Assembly: GCF_041146795.1 (NCBI RefSeq)
Contig: NC_135185.1
Span: forward strand, 30,430,529-30,494,528
Source: Maylandia zebra
Lineage: Eukaryota > Chordata > Actinopteri > Cichliformes > Cichlidae
Length of the DNA stretch: 64,000 nucleotides
Reading direction: 5' to 3'
The position numbers and the translations under genes were made by a program. The notes beneath the pieces are model-generated. The model saw nothing but the letters and a program-made list of their open reading frames with translations. It searched no databases and was not told the DNA's origin. Positions 11,364 to 24,400 of the stretch are shown here, piece after piece. How positions within the stretch are numbered: position 1 is the stretch's first letter; every line of letters starts with the position of its first letter.

Positions 11364-14300
11364 TACATAAGTGCCAAAGGGAAAAGGCACTCAGCAGGTG
11401 AGCATGGCTGCCTCTGGGATGGGACACTGCTCTCTGACCTCATGAGCCATTTGATTGTCTGGATTAAGAGGCAAATTCACCTCATCAGCGCTCAAGACGG
11501 CTTTATGCCTCCTTACATGTGTCGAGACTGCCACACGGCATTTTCCACACTCCAAACACCCGCTCCTGGAAACAAAAGAGAAATCAGTAAGTGCATAGAG
11601 TAATATTCTAAAGAGCCATAAATGAATACGCATGATGAGTCACAAGGCTTTTTCCTGTCATAAATAAGACTGGAAATAAAGGAAAACAAGCAGTGTAGCA
11701 GATATTATTTAGAGCATTCTTTATATTTATTAATTAACACCGCCTCTGCAGTACATTTTATATTAGTGTAAAATATCTACTCTCACGAATAGAGGGCATC
11801 TTTTCTTCCAACCTTTCCCCAAAAACCAAAAACAAAACACACAAGGACAGAAATATGCAAATGCTTATTTTCTATAAAAAGCAGTATATATGTGGGATGC
11901 ACGGACCTGCCTGGAGAACAGAATGTGAATTCTTTTCTCTTTTTAAAAACCGGTGAAAATTCAACGGCACGTTCAATTTCAGATAAGGGAGCCTACTTTT
12001 CAAACCAATTTCAGCATAACCATTGTGGGGAAACACAGAAAGTCTGCCAAATTATAAAAAGAGGTTAACAGTGAGTGCATTTTTTTTTTCCTTGAAAGTC
12101 GAAGCCATTTCCTTAATAAGATCATTTATGTAGATGGAACATGAGTGAGAGAACAATCTAAATATCTTCAGCTGGCAGACTTCTAGCTCACCCCTTCTCT
12201 GACATCTCCTCGAATGCCCCTTTAAATAGCCAAACATTAGTGATTTGTATTGCTTAGTCGCACTTGTCAGGATCAAATATGCCAAGCTGCACATCAAAAA
12301 GCAAAGTGGCCCTTTGAAAGTCATCTGAAAAGTGGGTGATGATCCTCTGCCTGACAAATCAGGCCAATTTGGCAGTGAGACACTGAGGGAGATTAAGGCT
12401 TTACTTTCACTTGGCCCTGACTGGCTGTGGCTGTGATCACATTAGCCACCAGCAACGAGAGCACTGTGACGGTCCTATAGCACAGCCACCTTCACACTGC
12501 ATCAAAACATCAGGAGCAGCTCAAAATCATGCAGTCCTTAGCAGAAAGAAGGCCCTCACCTTTGTCTAAACCATACAGAATTAAGGAAATGGAAGCATTT
12601 CATCAAAGGCAACAAACTACAATGTATGTGAAAGTGGTGCACAGTATCACGTGACCGGCAACGTTGCCACAGTGGCACAGTTAAGTGAGAGATGGGCCAA
12701 ATATTCCCTAGATGCTTTCCTCATATGTTTGATATATCAACATCGATTTATAAGTCATGCAAAGAGTGTAAGCACAAAATCTCAAAGCTCTGCAGATGAT
12801 TCAGTTTTCAGAAAGCCTTAGGCAAATCAGCCAGAGTCAGCCTAGCTTCAGTACACAGAAGAGTGCTTTCTGACAACAAATCTTTAAGCCTGTGCATATT
12901 ATGCAGCAGAGTGGGATTCTGCAGGCCCAATATTGTGCAAAAAACATGCAGCATTAAATCATGCAGTAGCAATTAAAGTCATAAATCCTGCTTGCAAAAT
13001 GTAGCATGCGGAGGCTAATGTGCTTACAGGCTTTTGCACTGTTTTTGCACAAACAAACTGTGAGCTGAAACAAACATGAAGACTTTCAAATCAAACCCAG
13101 TATATCATTTTAATGGGTAGAGCTTACAAGCAAAAATGGCCTCGGATCACATCATTCGACCTTCATGTATCTTTTGAAATCTTCAGCGAGAGCATAATCA
13201 AGTAGGATGACAGGCAGTATCTCCAATATGATCTTCAGTCTGTCACACAAGGAGGGTTTCCTGCTTAGCTGAATGGACATCAATTGTTTGGGGCATGGCA
13301 GTAGATTATGTGCCTGAAGCAAATTAATAAACACTCATTATTTATTTAAAAAAACTAATTCATGTCCTACTAAATCTCTCTTTCTCTCACGTTTATAGGA
13401 GTGAAAATAGTCAGGGAATGCAAGTTAAACCATGCGTCTAGTCCCAGAGCGTTGGGCCTCATTCCCTTATGCCGCCGAGCGTCCACAGGGACAGAGAGAT
13501 GAATTGAACTAACACACGACACACATGCGCACACACATGTCCCAGAAAACAGGCCTCTAATCTCCTCGCTGACAGTTACGCAGACAGACGGCTGACTTCA
13601 TGGTCCTGTCAGATTAAAAGAATAGCTATAGCACTGAGACTTAGAGTCTTGTGTTGGCTGAGAGCGGGGAAAACTTTATAAGAAACAAAGATAAAACCTA
13701 ACGATTCACAGGATAATGCCATCTTGTTCTAAACCATCCTATCAGTCTTTTTCTATTTAAAAAAAAAGAAAGAAGATTTTTCCACATCTCAGTGGGACGT
13801 GTCTAGACAGCTTCTGCATGCTGACCAAATTTGGTTAACTTCCTGTAATTGGGGCTCTAACCTCTGAGTGTAGACCATGTGACCCTACCTAGAGATGAGA
13901 AAAAGAGCAATAAAGAGGTGATGATTTTATGACATACCTCTCATGATCTACAATTTGTTGATTGTGTGCTTCTGGGGATGAGACAGAGTAATGAGTTTCT
14001 TGGAAGCCTCAGTGTGTGTAATTCAGCTCATACAGTGGGGCCTTCCAGACACCCATGAAATCAAAGGTGGAAGACAGACAGCAGTCAGTCAGCAGGAACG
14101 GTGAATCGTGCAGTGAATCACAAGCAAGGGTATGAGAATGTCCTGAGTCATCATCATTAAGGCACAGCTTGGCTTACTAGACTTATATTTAAAAAAAGAC
14201 TCTGTCTCCTGAAGGGGAGTCCCATTTGCTGATGTTGATGAGAGAAAGGACAACATGCTGCAGTTGAAAGAGTCTTCCCCCTCGGGTCTCCCAACAGAGA

Positions 14301-17300
14301 GGGAATGAAGTTTCCCAGTACAACAGGCAAGTGTATCCAAAGCCGAGACAAAAGAGCCGAAGGATTGCCCTACAAGCTTGTAATTACTGCGTGCTTGAAT
14401 GAGGCTAAGGGGCTGTTTGCCTGACACCATTGGCTTTCAAACAGGCACCCTACCATTTAGTCCATCGGCTCTCTCTGTGTACTAATCTTTCCCCGCTCTA
14501 AGGGTTGACAGGGCTGTTGGGCAACAGACACAAAGGTCCCTCTGTCCAAGCTTGGTCAAAAACTGGGGCCTCATTCCAGCACAGTGAAGTCTTTGAAAAT
14601 TGCCTGGCACGGGAACCTCACTATAGCTGTGTGTATGCGGCCGCCAGGAAAAACCAGATGAATTAAATGCAAAGCGGAACTGGAGAGATAGAGATGGAGC
14701 AAATATCAAACCAGGATTTGGAAAGAAGGGAAACAGACTTATTTTTCTAAAAAAAAAAAAAAAGTAAAAGGCAAAAGAATAATGTCAAAAAAAGGGGGAA
14801 AAACTATCTGTATGAGATTCATAACAGGACCGATTAGCTGTTCTGTAATCCACTCACTCACAGCTGCAACACATATTAACTAGCAGATAACTGAGGGTTA
14901 GGGAGAAAAAGGGAAAGCTATCATGTCTGGGAAAGATGAATACACTATAAAAGGAGCCAAAAAGAAAAAAAGACAGAATACATGGGGAAGCAAAAACTCA
15001 TCTACAACTGGCCACTATGTCATGCACCAGTCAGAAAGAGACTGATGTAATAATAGTCAAGCCAGACTCCTACACAGCATTTCTTTTCGTGTAGGGCGTG
15101 TAAGTGAGTGAGGGGTGAACTGAGGTAGCCGCTGAACTTCCAGATGCACAGGACGTAGCAGAGCAACTTCACTAGTTCCTTCTCTCTGTTTGACTCTCCC
15201 TGTCTTTCTCTCTGCCCTTCCCCACTTCTCCCTGCTGCCTCCTCCTGTTCACAGATCTGGCTGAGAACCAGGCACGAACCTGCCCGTCCATCTGATTGAG
15301 CAAACCTGAGAACCTGACACCTTCAGGGGAAAACAAGGCAGGCATGCTGGCAGACAAACAACACCAGCATCATCCAACTGCGAGCAAAGATCCTGGAATT
15401 CCACCAATTTCAGTGGAGGAAGTGATGAACATCTGTGTGCATGGAGGGGAAGAAGTCGGGCATGTTTAGGCAATGCTGTCTGCCCAAGAGTTATAAAACA
15501 CCTTTTTAAAAAAAAGAAAGAAAAAAAGCTTGTCTTCTATTCTTGCAGTTACCTTAGACTGAAAGCTTTGGTCTAGGTTGTACCGCTCTGGGTGAAGTGG
15601 AGTGCCACACTGAGAACTGGGCCGATGTGTAGTTGGAGGACTTGAAAACCCAGTGGCAGTGTATCGACATTCATCACATCCATTGTCCTGTAGTGCGCCG
15701 TTGTGCTAACGCTCCTCTGCCTTAACGCTGGGCCCCCCTCGCTATCACTGCAGCACAGTTCAGTGAGTAATGGGCAGCGCTAACCGCTGGCAAAGTGAAT
15801 TTCACTCACGGCCGTACACGAGACGACAGTTCTGGAGGAGAGCCAGAACACATTCATTGCCATTATCTCCAGCAGGGCGTCCTCGTTCCTTCCTCTCCTC
15901 TTATACAGAAAGCACTTCAGCAGGGTTTCACGTGGGAGACACAGCAGAATAAACAGACACTTGAAACACTTTACATAGTTTATAGTTAGCAACAGTAAAC
16001 CCATTCCTATATCCAATTATCTGGGTGGGCCCCAAGTTCTGACAATGAAAGCCTTTGTCCAACTCCTACAGTGACACTTTTTAAAAAAACAAAAAACCCA
16101 AAGCTAATTGCACAGCTAAGTGCTTAGGTGGTCTACTTATCTAGACTAAAGAAGAATTACACCGCTTCTGTTTAACACCTGATGATAATCTGTCAAAGAA
16201 AATTGTCTTAAATAGGTTTATAGTTGATTTGAATTATGCTATGCTATAACATTATGTACAGTCATTTAATTTATGAAGACAATGGTTTAGAGCCTCATAT
16301 TTGGCTGAGACAGTTTAGATATAATCCCATCATCTTTTACAGATTGTGGCTTAGAAAGAGCAGTGGAGAAGAAGCAGTGTGCTGCTGCCTGAAGAGGAAT
16401 GTAAAAAATTCTAATGAGGTGGCCGCCTAGCTGCTGAACTGCAGCAGTTTGGAGCTGGGTTTTAAAAGTGGAAGTCTGCTCAAGGCTGTACTTTCCCTCT
16501 CCTTGCCCTTCCTCCCTGCCTGCCTACAACCCTAGGACTCCATTAGAGACAGGGAGCTACTGATGCACATAGACAGGTACATGCAGAGACAAAGACCCGA
16601 GCACACACACACGTGCACACACATTCATGCACAGCAAAACCTAGAAAATAAGACAGCAACATCTACACAACAACAGAGATTGTTCTCATAAGCACAATCC
16701 CTGGGAACTGATGACTGATGGATACCCGTTTCTGAAGCTAAACCACTTGTTGTTTAATCATAAACAGCACTTTTGTGTCTCGCACCGGTCCGCTGAGATG
16801 TTATTTCTGGAAAACCTGTCTCAAACCAAAAATATCTTTTCTTTGAAATTTCATGTTTGACATGCAAATTATGGTCTCTTTATGATCTCCGTGCAGAAAC
16901 TACTCAGACTGCCCAGAATAAAAAGATCGCCCTATGCACAATTCAACTTTCCAAAGATACCTCTTAACAAAAATAAACAATAAAATGTAAAATGTCTGTG
17001 AAAATAAAGAGGCTGGCCAAATAGAATCTTTTTTAAATGCTTCTGTTGTCACTGGAAATCTTTATTGCCATTTCTTCTCAAACTGTACACTGCAGACACT
17101 GTTCCCAGGTGGAAGCTGGTGAGGGATTTTATTCTTGTTGCCTAGCGATGTGAGGATGTTGCAATGAGCATGTAATTTACACGGATGCTCTGACTAGCCT
17201 GCTGTTCATTTCCTGGTGAATAACCTGTTCTCTCACTACAGATCTGTGTTGCTTGTGGACTTTTACGGAGGTGTATGCTGAATTAATAAAATTATTTTAT

Positions 17301-17789
17301 CCAAGTATAAGCGTTTAAGACTGGCCAGCACCGCAGTCTTGGATAAGCACCGAAAATCATGGTCAAATAATTAATTCAGCAAAGTAGTGAACAACTTTGT
17401 ACATCCATTTCTGTGAACAATTTCTTCTTCTTTTTCAACACAGCATCAAGGGTTAACAATTTTTCTACCTCAGTACCAAGAGGCATCTTTGGAGTCTCCA
17501 TTTCTGGGCACAGTTTACGTGCATTCACTTTCTCAGTTTCGCCATCGGAAACATGAATGCTTTGGAAAAACCTTGGCTCTAAAACAAAGAGATTCTCTGT
17601 GTGTGGCACCGGCACTATGTGGATATAGTGCCATGAAGATAACTGCAGGAAACCTTGGTACAACTGGTGGCATGTTGCCAGCAGCTGATGATGAAGACCA
17701 AAGAGCACCGTCACCTGACTCTCACCTGGTGGTACTCATTAAGCACAGTCAAACTGGCACTATCATTTGAGCTGTTTTTCCTGAGTAGC
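11364..17789. other. Long 5' intron/UTR region of sipa1l1, no coding exon seen
   Basis: This lies between the sipa1l1 start codon and the presumed upstream promoter. Open frames here are short, differ in frame and match nothing I know. There are (CA)n-like stretches near 13510-13545 and 16600-16625, and an A-rich run at 14750-14763. The splice acceptor serving the first coding exon must lie just right of 11363, but I could not fix its position. Confidence 0.5.
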
Positions 17790-17819
17790 CACCAAACACA
17801 AGTTGGCCCACAGTAAGCG

Positions 17820-18065
17820 TGTCCACAGCAGTTCTGCCCTTTGGGGCCCTTATATGGCTTTTCTACGGGTAAGCCCACAGAAAACCCATATGGTACCCTT
17901 ATAGGTTGGTTGCCATGTCCCATAGGAATTTTGCTTTTTGGGGCACCTTAGAGGGAAATCTGTGAGCATCCCACAGTGACTTTGCCCACAGAAAACCCAT
18001 ACGAGGTACATGTAGGGTTGCCCACATGGGGCCCATAGCAGTTTTGCCCTTTTGAGTCTCCATGA
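17820..18065. repeat. Degenerate minisatellite, period about 100-111 bp
   Basis: The motif CCCACAGAAAACCCATA recurs at 17874 and 17985, a period of 111 bp. A second motif of the GTTCTGCCCTTTGGGG type recurs near 17830, 17928 and 18040. This gives about two and a half diverged copies. The apparent Trp/Cys/Gly-rich open frames on the minus strand are produced by this repetition and are not evidence of a gene. Confidence 0.6.
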
Positions 18066-18254
18066 GGGTTGGCTCATGCAGGTCAATAGGCCATTCTTAA
18101 TAAATGAAAAAGGGAGAAAAAAGACTGAGGTATACCAAATTACAAAAGAACTGGACTGAAAATCAATGATAACAGGTCTTATGAAGTGATAAATCCACGA
18201 CATGTTTAGTTCAAACTGGTGTCAAGAAGTAAAGAGATCAAGAGCGGTTAAACC

Positions 18255-18530
18255 TCTCTTGACAGAGGTTCTGTCATGGTTTGGGGCCGTACTTCAACCA
18301 GTGCTGTTGGTGATTTTTCCAAAATTGATAGAGTTATGAACACAAAAAAAGTATAATCAGAAGTTGATCCTCCATGCAATAGGATGGATTGGTAATTGCT
18401 TCCTTTTTCAGCACGGCAATGATTCCAAACACGCTGTCATCCCTGGATAGAAAAACATACAACAGACCACCCTCAGTCATGGACAGGCCTCCCCAGAGCC
18501 TGGAGATAAAATTGAGGTTACTGTACTCTA
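18255..18530 (+). mobile_element. Tc1/mariner transposase fragment (decayed)
   Basis: Translation of the plus strand gives a Tc1 transposase middle section with stops. It includes a VMVWGC-like motif followed by a DFSKIDRVMN-like stretch, an ILHAIG segment, and an FQHGNDSKHA motif that matches the FQQDNDPKHT region of Tc1 proteins. It ends against LINE sequence. No terminal inverted repeats were recognised, so this is an old fragment. Confidence 0.75.
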
Positions 18531-19592
18531 AAAATCCTAGAAATGTGGTTTCGAGCCAGATGCTTACTCTGAATAACACTTTTAGGAATCTTGGAGTCAT
18601 TTTTGATGTCATTCAATACGCATTTTGAACAAATATGTAGGACTGCTTTTTTCCATTTGTGCAATATCTCCAAAATTAGAAATATCCTGTCTCAGAGTGA
18701 CGCTGAAAAACTAGTTCATGTATTTATTACTTCCAGGCTGGACGACTGTAATTCATTATTATCTGGATGTCCTAAAAACTCCCTGTAAAGCCTTCAGTTG
18801 ATCAAAACATGATGCAGCAAGAGTCCTGACAGGGACTAGACAGAGAGAGCAGATTTCTCCTATATTGGCTTCTCTACATTGGCTTCCTGGTAAATGCAGA
18901 ATTGAATTTTAAATCCTGCTCCTCACATACAAGGTCTTGAATAATCAGGCCCCATCTTATCTTATAGTACCTTATTACCCCATTAGAGGTCTTCACTCTC
19001 AGACTGCAGGCTTACTTGTGGTTCCCTGAATATTTAAAAGTAGAATGGGAGGCAGAGCCTTCAACTTCCAGGCCCCTCTTCTGTGGAATCACTCTACTCT
19101 TAAGATTAGGCTTAAAACTTCCCTTTTTGATAAAGCATATAGTTATGGCTGGATCAGGTGACCCTGAATCCTCTCTTAGTTCTGCTGCAATACGTCCAGG
19201 CTGCTGGGGGATTCCCACGATGCAGTGTTTCTTCTTCAGCCACCGTTTTCACTCACCATGTGTTTATACACTTCTCTGCATTTACTTGCTTGTTATTATT
19301 AATCTCTGGTTCTCTTCCACAGCATGTCTTTTGTCCTGTCTTCATCCACTTACCCCCAACCGGTTGCGACAGATGGCCACCTATCCCTGAACCTGGTTCT
19401 GCTGGAGATTTCTTCCTGTTAAAAAGGAGTTTTTTCTTCCCACTGCCTCCAAAGAGCGTGCTCATATGATTGTTGGGGGTTTTCTCTGTCTTCTTTACTG
19501 TATATCACTGTAGGGTCTTTACCTTAGGATAAAAAGCACCTTGAGGCAACTGTTGTTGTGATGAGGTGCAATATAAATACATATTTTCATAT
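18531..19592 (+). mobile_element. 5'-truncated L2/CR1-clade LINE, 3' end of reverse transcriptase ORF plus 3'UTR
   Basis: Three-frame translation shows the end of a fish L2-type reverse transcriptase, broken by stops and frameshifts. Landmarks in order are NTFRNLGVIFD, RTAFFHLCNISKIRN, KLVHVFITSRLDDCNSLLSG, ISPILASLHWLPG, NNQAPSYL, RMGGRAF and LFDKAYSYG. The 3'UTR ends in a short conserved tail with GGTGCAATATAAATA at 19566-19580. Open frames reported here are remnants of this element. Confidence 0.85.
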
Positions 19593-21220
19593 TATTGAAC
19601 CCAAACTTTTATTTATAGCTATATCTATATAAGGCAGACATAGATGTCTATATAGAGCTAGCATCTATCTGTACATAATGAGTACTTTGGACACAGTCTG
19701 AACATCAGAAAAGTCAGCCTGCTGAAAGTCATACCAACTCTAATGTAAGACCTTTTAAAAAAGGAAGGAAAAGAAAAAACAGCTTGAGAAATGTAATTTG
19801 TCTGCCCTGCACCACAGAGGAAATCTATTTAGAACCATTTCTAAAACAGTCTACCTCTCATCAACTATTCTGTCATTTCCTGCAGGTGAACAATATCTGC
19901 AATTTATATGGGAAAGTTTCCCTGCAACGTCCTGAGAGAGAAAGCTTCAGTATTCTCGACCAACTCATCTTTCAGCTTCTGCTTTTACAGACAACGACCA
20001 AAAGAAAATGAAAGGCAGTTCCTGTTGTTGTTCTAATGCATTTGAATTTAACCACAGTTTTACTTCTATTATAAAAGAAAACCTCAACTTTCCACACTGA
20101 ACTGAAAAAAGAAACTGACCTGAGCAACGGGGCCAACAATGCAAAGAGAGCATTTCCCAGCAGCGGGCCTTGTTAAACACGGCTGTGACGACTGGGAGGT
20201 GTTTCTAGGGCTAGTCTGTTTACTTTATTCACCCTACAAAAGGTAAATTCCCTCTCTTAATATCTGAAGAGCAGTGAACCTATTTGTTACCAAACAAATA
20301 CTCCCAGCTCAGCATGGGTCTGGCACACTCCACTCTATGTGCTCAAGTATATGTGCTGGGATGAAGCAGTTTCATCAATTGAGGATTAAAATAGAAGGAT
20401 GGGAGGGCGAAGCTGCGGTATAATTAACAGTGTTGATGCAAGGAGGAGGGTTGAGAGAAGAATCTGTGGGCTTGCTGTCTATAATTGAGCCCCTTCACAT
20501 GCTAAAAGACGGGGGATGGGACTCAGCCAGGGGTCCCAGCAAACACTTCCAAGCCTGCTATTACTTCATTCTTGGATCACAGGCACTTGTGAGCAAAGCA
20601 AATCAGAGTAAGCCCTTAGTGCTTCTCACAGTAACGTGCACAGATTAATTTTGACTGTTCCACTGGAGCAGCGTCTCTTCATCGTCATTTGCAGCACAAC
20701 AGTGGAGCTGTATGAAAGTTTGAACTGGGATAAATACCGGGGGTCATGAGATGTCAATCAAAATGTTAAGTAGATCATGGTTTTCTGATTGAACATCACT
20801 GGACGCCCCAGGCTGCGGGCACCCAGTGGTCATATACACACTGCATGCCAGGAAACTCATGTCCTAGCTGTCCAAACACCAATAGAGTAATCAATAACAT
20901 TCCTGAAAATCAACACACTTGGAAACAGAAAACACGTGAGCTACACACAGTTGTTGTTAGAAATCCCGTTTATGGCCACATTGTTCCAATTGGAAACAAA
21001 CCAATCAATGTTAAAATTTTAGCCCTATGAGTTCGAGCTTAGGGCTCTCAGGATGTTGGCCAATCAGTTGGATCACATTGCTCTGTCATATGGGGTAAAA
21101 GGAGCAGCATAACCTACAAAGCACCTCCAGTGGACCTGCATAATCCTTGGCTTCTCTATTGTCTTGTGTCTGTGAGCTTCCAGATCAAATTGCATCAATG
21201 TGCTTGGACCCTGTTGTACT
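19593..21220. other. sipa1l1 upstream intronic sequence, nothing identified
   Basis: No gene, RNA gene or clear repeat is visible. Open frames are short and mutually inconsistent. Confidence 0.45.
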
Positions 21221-21224
21221 TCCT

Positions 21225-21475
21225 TGTAAGTCCATCCATTCACTTTCTTAACCACGTTACAGCCACAGGATCTGGAGCCCATCCCAGCTGACAATGAGAG
21301 AGAGGCAGCGTCAACCAAACAGAGTTTGCCAGACCGCCACCAGACTGACACAGACTTACAACCACCCACATCCACGCTTAAAGCCAATTTAGAATCACTA
21401 ATTAACCTTTGGACTGTGGGAGGAAACCAGAGCATCCGGGGAAAGTCCACAGAGTCCAAGGACACCATGCAAATG
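21225..21475 (+). repeat. Dispersed teleost repeat (unclassified)
   Basis: The sequence starts with TCCATTCACTTTCTTAACCAC and contains GGAGCCCATCCCAGCTGACA, CAACCACCCACATCCACGC and TTTGGACTGTGGGAGGAAACC in the same order as a very common fish interspersed repeat. Fragments of the same family occur at 35325-35490 and, in inverted orientation, at 41670-41885. Confidence 0.7.
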
Positions 21476-21479
21476 TCCC

Positions 21480-24400
21480 GGAGAAAGTGTATAAGTCTGT
21501 ATAAGTTCTATATTTACTGCTGCATAAAATGCAAAAAAGTTCAACTGTATTCATGAGCAAGACCAGTGGTTTGGAATGCAGGAAGGGTCAAGAGAAAGCA
21601 TTTACATCTTTGCATACAACCGTGGATTAGCAGCAAGGTCAGCTAACAGCAACCTGTCACATTTTTACAGCTGAGGTGTTGATATGACAGATGCCTGCAA
21701 TGTTTGGAAGTCATCCACTGCGCTGTCCTCTGCCTGATTGCACAGGTAGCAAACAAGCTGAATCACAGAGAGATGTGAAAAAGGAATCCTGATAAGATCG
21801 CCCTTACCAAAGTAAAGAAAAGCGCATTTATTTATCACAAAGGCAGAAAACAATCATAGCATGGATAATGTAACAGCAACCTTGTATCTATTGCTGGAAC
21901 AGACACTAACTCAACATTCAGATGCACTGAATCAGTTAGGAAAAAAGAATGAAAGCAGTGTGACACAGTCACAGCAGATACTCCGAGGGGCTGAACTCGC
22001 ATTTATAGAATTATGTAGATTCATTTTAAATGGTTTGTCTGGGCATGTTGTAGCAAAGTGCTGTTAAAAGAAGCGGCGCAGTTCTTACAGTGTGATTAAG
22101 CACGTTGGGGGAGGCTGGGACCTTGCTGAGCCAACTTGAGAAACATGACCTCCACAGCAACAGCAGAACTGACCACGGCCTATTTAAAAAGCCCACAGAG
22201 AATGTAATCTAATCTACCATAAGTTGCTCTGTGCATCCTCTTCAGTTAATTTCCCTCAGTCAAACTGATCTTTCAATCGATCAACAGCTGTTTAGCCCCT
22301 AAGCATGCCTCTGCAGCAATAAGGAAATGCACATAAACTCATTCAATTACACAAATTGATGACTGGGATGTATTGCAGCAGTACGGATTTTACCACAGAC
22401 AAACATATGACGGACACAATGGGACCTTTAGCTGAGAGAGCAGTGGGTAAAAAGGAAAATACAGCCAGTCATCCTGGAGTGCCAAAGTCAAGGTGAAGGC
22501 TTGATTAATAGCCCCTTACATTGGTATCTCCTCTGAGGCCACCGCTAGTGCACAAGATGTCCACAGTTTTATAATTAGCCCTTTTAAGTTGAAAAATAAG
22601 GATTAGTTCTTGCCAGATAAGCATTTTACTAAGGTAACGGCAATGTGATGCAGTCAGTACAAAGGACATGGGTACTTCAGTACAACACAGAGACGGCAAC
22701 AAAGGAAGACCTTCTTGTTGTTACTCTCACGGGAAAGCTCAGGGGATTCTCTGGGATGTCTCTCAAGAAGCCTTGCTGACTGTGCTGTCCCCTCAACGCC
22801 CTCACAGCTTGCAGGGCAGTCTAATTTCCGAACTGAAGGCAGGTATGCTTCAGTAATCAGGAGGTCAGAAATGGCAGGTAGCTTCTTGATGCACAGTTGA
22901 GCAGCTGTGAGGCTCGATGAGGACTCAAATTTCAACAACAGCAACAGCAGCAGCGTGGCAAACTTATACATGTAAACCGTTTCCAGTCATTGATTTGGGC
23001 ACGTGTCCAGTGCACGGCCCAGTGCACTTCCAGTCCAATTACAGTCAGGCCACAAGGTTAATCAATTCATACAGTCATTTGGACTACGATAAGTCAGCTA
23101 GTGTTGCATAACAGTGGTGCCCTGCTAAATCACACTCTGCCAAAAGAAAAAAAAAAATCACAGTGCAAACCTGCACAGCATGCTGCTCCTGCTGTACTGA
23201 ACCACATTAATGGCACACTCCAGCCAGCCCTGTAACTGGAGTTTTAACCTATTATTGAGCCAGTCTTATGCAAACTGCATTTAACTACAAACAACAGCTC
23301 AGGGAGGAGGGTTTCTAATGCTTTTGTTCCCCCTGGTGCCGAAATGTACAACCCCCCCCCCAAAAAAAAAATAAATACAAGTAAATTAACATCTGCTTTG
23401 CTAATCACACAGTGTCAGGCACTTGTCCCAGTAATTGTTCTGTTTTGATTTTGGTGTACTGATGAAGACTGAAGCTTTGTGTGAGCCCCTCATTTGCACC
23501 TTTCACTATGTTTTTCTAGCTCCTGCTGGGCATTTGAACACATTTAGCCTTCTAGGATCTTTTGAAAGTGAGGCAGAAGTTGGACATTTAGGACACACCA
23601 AACTAAAAATTTGTCCAGTTGTATGTGTTCGCTTTGTCAATAGCAAACAAGCCACTTCTGACTTCTTCCTTATCAGTATTCTACTCGAGTGTACGTACCG
23701 TGTAAACACAAGCAAAGCAACGACTTCACCTTACCTCCTCCCAGTGCCGATAAAGACAACTGCTGAACTAAGCACCAGAGCCATTGAGGGACTGAAAGAA
23801 GTGGCCAGCGTAAGGTGACAACTTCAAGAATGTCTATCAAACATAGCACATGCCCAGCTTTCAGTTTCAGCTGAATTCTTTGAGTTGCAAAGCTAGCCTG
23901 GCCGGGTATCCAGGAATACATCAATGAAATACACAGGAAACAGGCAGTGAGAGAGGAAAGGCTGGGAAAGCAGCCATGTTTGTTATTAACCAGCTCTATC
24001 TGGCCTTTGCACCTGGAGCAACATGGAAAAAAACTATGGCCTATTTTATCAGAGAGCATACTATTGCACCCCGGTTAGACTATTTACAACATATATTTAT
24101 ATTTATAGAGAGAGACAGAGAGAAACTTACAGTATTTGCTCTTTATAAAATTGAGTGAGGTACTAAAAAAAAAAAAAAAACTATTACAAGACAAGTGAGT
24201 AGGACATTCTCCTGCACACTTCAGTCAGTCCACTTGAGGCTATTTATCTAAAAAGTCATCTGAACCTTACAGACTGAGCCTTTGGTCCACAGTGGTCTCA
24301 TTCTTCCCTCTCAAACAAGAGCAAAACAGGGACTCACAGAGTGGAAAGAGAATCCCTGGTTCCAAAGGCAAAGGATGTGGAATTTTGGAACCATATGAGA

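Noticed and set aside
17376-17714. 112-codon open frame on the minus strand
   Set aside because: It does not resemble any family and has no splice or promoter context. An exact GGCACTAT/ATAGTGCC inverted repeat within it (17611-17632) suggests repeat-derived sequence.
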